From an uncultured Prevotellaceae bacterium (lineage in GTDB: Bacteria > Bacteroidota > Bacteroidia > Bacteroidales > Bacteroidaceae): a stretch of 54,209 nucleotides of DNA. This document shows positions 53,266-54,209 of this stretch, one piece after another. The notes under the pieces were generated by a model. It saw only the letters and a list, made by a program, of their open reading frames with translations. It was not told where the DNA came from and did not search any database. Each line of letters begins with the position of its first letter. The stretch's first letter is position 1. The stretch is taken from the NCBI GenBank assembly GCA_902779745.1, contig CACZCT010000004.1, positions 1-54,209 of the forward strand. Direction: 5' to 3'. Both the position numbers and the translations under genes were made by a program.

Positions 53266-53298
53266 TTGAGCGTGTAGAACTTAAAGTGTAGCGTTATG
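53265..53298 (+). repeat. heptamer-period array between the membrane gene and DUF4491
   Basis: GTTGAGC, GTGTAGA, ACTTAAA, GTGTAGC, GTTATG. The units run from the upstream stop codon to the start codon at 53296, with a 7-base period that is degenerate. Confidence 0.45.
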
Positions 53299-53592
53299 TA
53301 TTTCACAGGTATTATCATCGCTGTCTGCACATTCCTGACTATCGGTGTATGGCACCCCATCGTCATTAAGTCGGAATACTACTGGGGCACCCGTCCCTGG
53401 ATTGTCTTCCTGTTGATCGGCGTGGTCTGTATCATAGCAGCCCTTTTCATTGAGAACGAGATACTGTCTGCCGTCGTAGGGGTCTTTGGAGCCTCTGCCC
53501 TATGGGGTATCGGAGAACTCTTCGCCCAGCGCAAGAGAGTGTTGAAAGGCTGGTTTCCCAAGAATCCCAAACGACTTGAGGAGTATGTTTAG
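53296..53592 (+). CDS. DUF4491 family small membrane protein
   Basis: 98 residues with three helices (about 2-20, 34-52, 56-76) and a basic C-terminus (RKRVLKGWFPKNPKRLEEYV). The opening MYFTGIIIAVCTFLTIGVWH PIVIKSEYYWG is the DUF4491 pattern. No function is known; no catalytic motif is visible. It lies between the DUF5687-like gene and rlmH. Confidence 0.85.
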   Translation: MYFTGIIIAVCTFLTIGVWHPIVIKSEYYWGTRPWIVFLLIGVVCIIAALFIENEILSAVVGVFGASALWGIGELFAQRKRVLKGWFPKNPKRLEEYV

Positions 53593-53593
53593 A

Positions 53594-53610
53594 GCCCCTT
53601 GATAAGGGGC
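53594..53610 (+). terminator. short GC-rich hairpin after DUF4491
   Basis: GCCCCTT-GAT-AAGGGGC, a perfect 7-bp stem two bases after the stop. Only three T follow, so it may be a weak terminator or an mRNA stabiliser ahead of rlmH. Confidence 0.45.
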
Positions 53611-53627
53611 GGCTTTAATGCAGGGTT

Positions 53628-54098
53628 ATGAAAACATTATTAATTCAAGTCGGTAAGACCGTCAACAAACACTTCATGGCAGGCATCAGTGACTATGTCG
53701 AGCGCATCAATCACTACATGCCTTTCGAGGTGGTGACTATCCCGGAACTCAAAAATGCCAGGAATCTTTCTGAGGAACAACAGAAACAGACCGAGGGTGA
53801 ACTGATTCTCAAACAACTGCAGCCCTCCGATACCGTCGTCCTACTGGATGAGCACGGTAAGGAATACCGTAGCGTGGAGTTCGCCCGTTGGCTGGAACAG
53901 AAACGCAATACCGCCCGCCGTCTCGTCTTTGTCATCGGCGGCCCCTATGGCTTCTCCCCTGCTGTCTATGCCCGGGCCAACGAACAAGTGTCACTCTCCA
54001 AGATGACCTTCTCCCATCAGATGATACGCCTCACCTTCACCGAACAGGTCTACCGTGCCTGTACCATCATCAAAGGCGAGCCGTATCATCACGAGTAA
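53628..54098 (+). CDS. rlmH: 23S rRNA (pseudouridine1915-N3)-methyltransferase
   Basis: 156 residues, the usual size of this small SPOUT enzyme that methylates pseudouridine 1915 in helix 69. The SAM-knot motifs are FVIGGPYGFSPAVYARA and the C-terminal RLTFTEQVYRACTIIKGEPY HH. It starts MKTLLIQVGKTVNKHFMAGI. Its last ten bases overlap the end of a convergent gene at the window edge. Confidence 0.95.
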   Translation: MKTLLIQVGKTVNKHFMAGISDYVERINHYMPFEVVTIPELKNARNLSEEQQKQTEGELILKQLQPSDTVVLLDEHGKEYRSVEFARWLEQKRNTARRLVFVIGGPYGFSPAVYARANEQVSLSKMTFSHQMIRLTFTEQVYRACTIIKGEPYHHE

Positions 54099-54209
54099 CG
54101 GTTGTTACGGATTGCATACAAATACCCCATCAATGCCATCTTACCACGCATCGTCTCACGAGGTGTGAACTCACCGTTCACCCAGAAATAACGCTGGTTG
54201 AAGTAAGAC
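54089..54209 (-). CDS. C-terminal end of an unidentified protein
   Basis: 39 residues plus stop: SYFNQRYFWVNGEFTPRETM, then RGKMALMGYLYAIRNNRYS. The gene enters from the right edge. The sequence is protein-like, but I do not recognise the family with confidence; a glycosyltransferase tail is possible. It is convergent with rlmH and overlaps it by ten bases. Confidence 0.6.
   Translation of the reverse strand, partial: SYFNQRYFWVNGEFTPRETMRGKMALMGYLYAIRNNRYS

Overview
The window looks like chromosomal core DNA from a member of the Bacteroidota, most likely Prevotella or a close relative. The main reason is the promoter grammar. At least sixteen gene starts are preceded by the Bacteroidota sigma -7 box TAnnTTTG (usually TACCTTTG or TATCTTTG), often with TTG about 19-20 bases further upstream, and Shine-Dalgarno sequences are essentially absent. 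Gene content agrees: a Rho with a long charged insertion, a reg_prop/Y_Y_Y sensor, DUF3256, DUF4296, DUF4301, DUF4491 and DUF5687-type proteins, and long-form HisG. No IS element, phage, CRISPR array, tRNA or rRNA was seen.

Layout. 1-2000: the end of a HAD hydrolase and a MATE-ATPase fusion gene split by an apparent one-base deletion. 2.1-9.7 kb: a secreted DUF3089 hydrolase, a small gene remnant, rho-glyA, and a large periplasmic beta-propeller sensor without a kinase. 9.7-16.4 kb: a ~200-nt structured RNA candidate, ribE, HU, a 29-residue basic ribosomal-type protein, rng, a glycosyltransferase, a soluble hybrid histidine kinase and an EEP-family hydrolase, ending at a bidirectional terminator. 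16.4-19.4 kb (minus): an AlaX-like editing protein, a cytoplasmic GH13 amylase and fabD. 19.5-23.3 kb: a DUF4301 protein and an M3 peptidase lipoprotein. 23.3-25.8 kb (minus): MltF-like transglycosylase, preQ1-I riboswitch, queuosine-precursor transporter, queC. 25.9-30.3 kb: hisG-hisD-hisC followed by an MFS transporter. 30.3-32.0 kb (minus): truA-eamA. 32.1-35.2 kb: LMW phosphatase, Pif1-like helicase, ispE. 35.2-45.4 kb (minus): a ten-gene run from ileS to DUF3256. 45.4-48.6 kb (minus): 3'-5' exonuclease, rlmI, tilS. 48.7-54.1 kb: ftsK, lolA, DUF5687-like, DUF4491, rlmH, then the tail of a convergent gene.

Most genes are housekeeping: translation and RNA (ileS, tilS, truA, rsmE, rlmI, rlmH, rng, rho), cofactors (ribE, queC, ispE, glyA), histidine synthesis, envelope and division (lspA, lolA, ftsK, fabD, mltF).

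The least explained signals are: (a) short degenerate arrays with a strict 7-base period at six places, each with a different heptamer, touching start codons, a stop codon, a promoter and the central loop of a transporter; (b) the rod-like RNA candidate before ribE; (c) the preQ1-I riboswitch inside a transcription unit headed by a peptidoglycan lyase; (d) a sensor without output domain near a kinase without sensor domain; (e) an overprinted gene pair at 39.9-40.1 kb.
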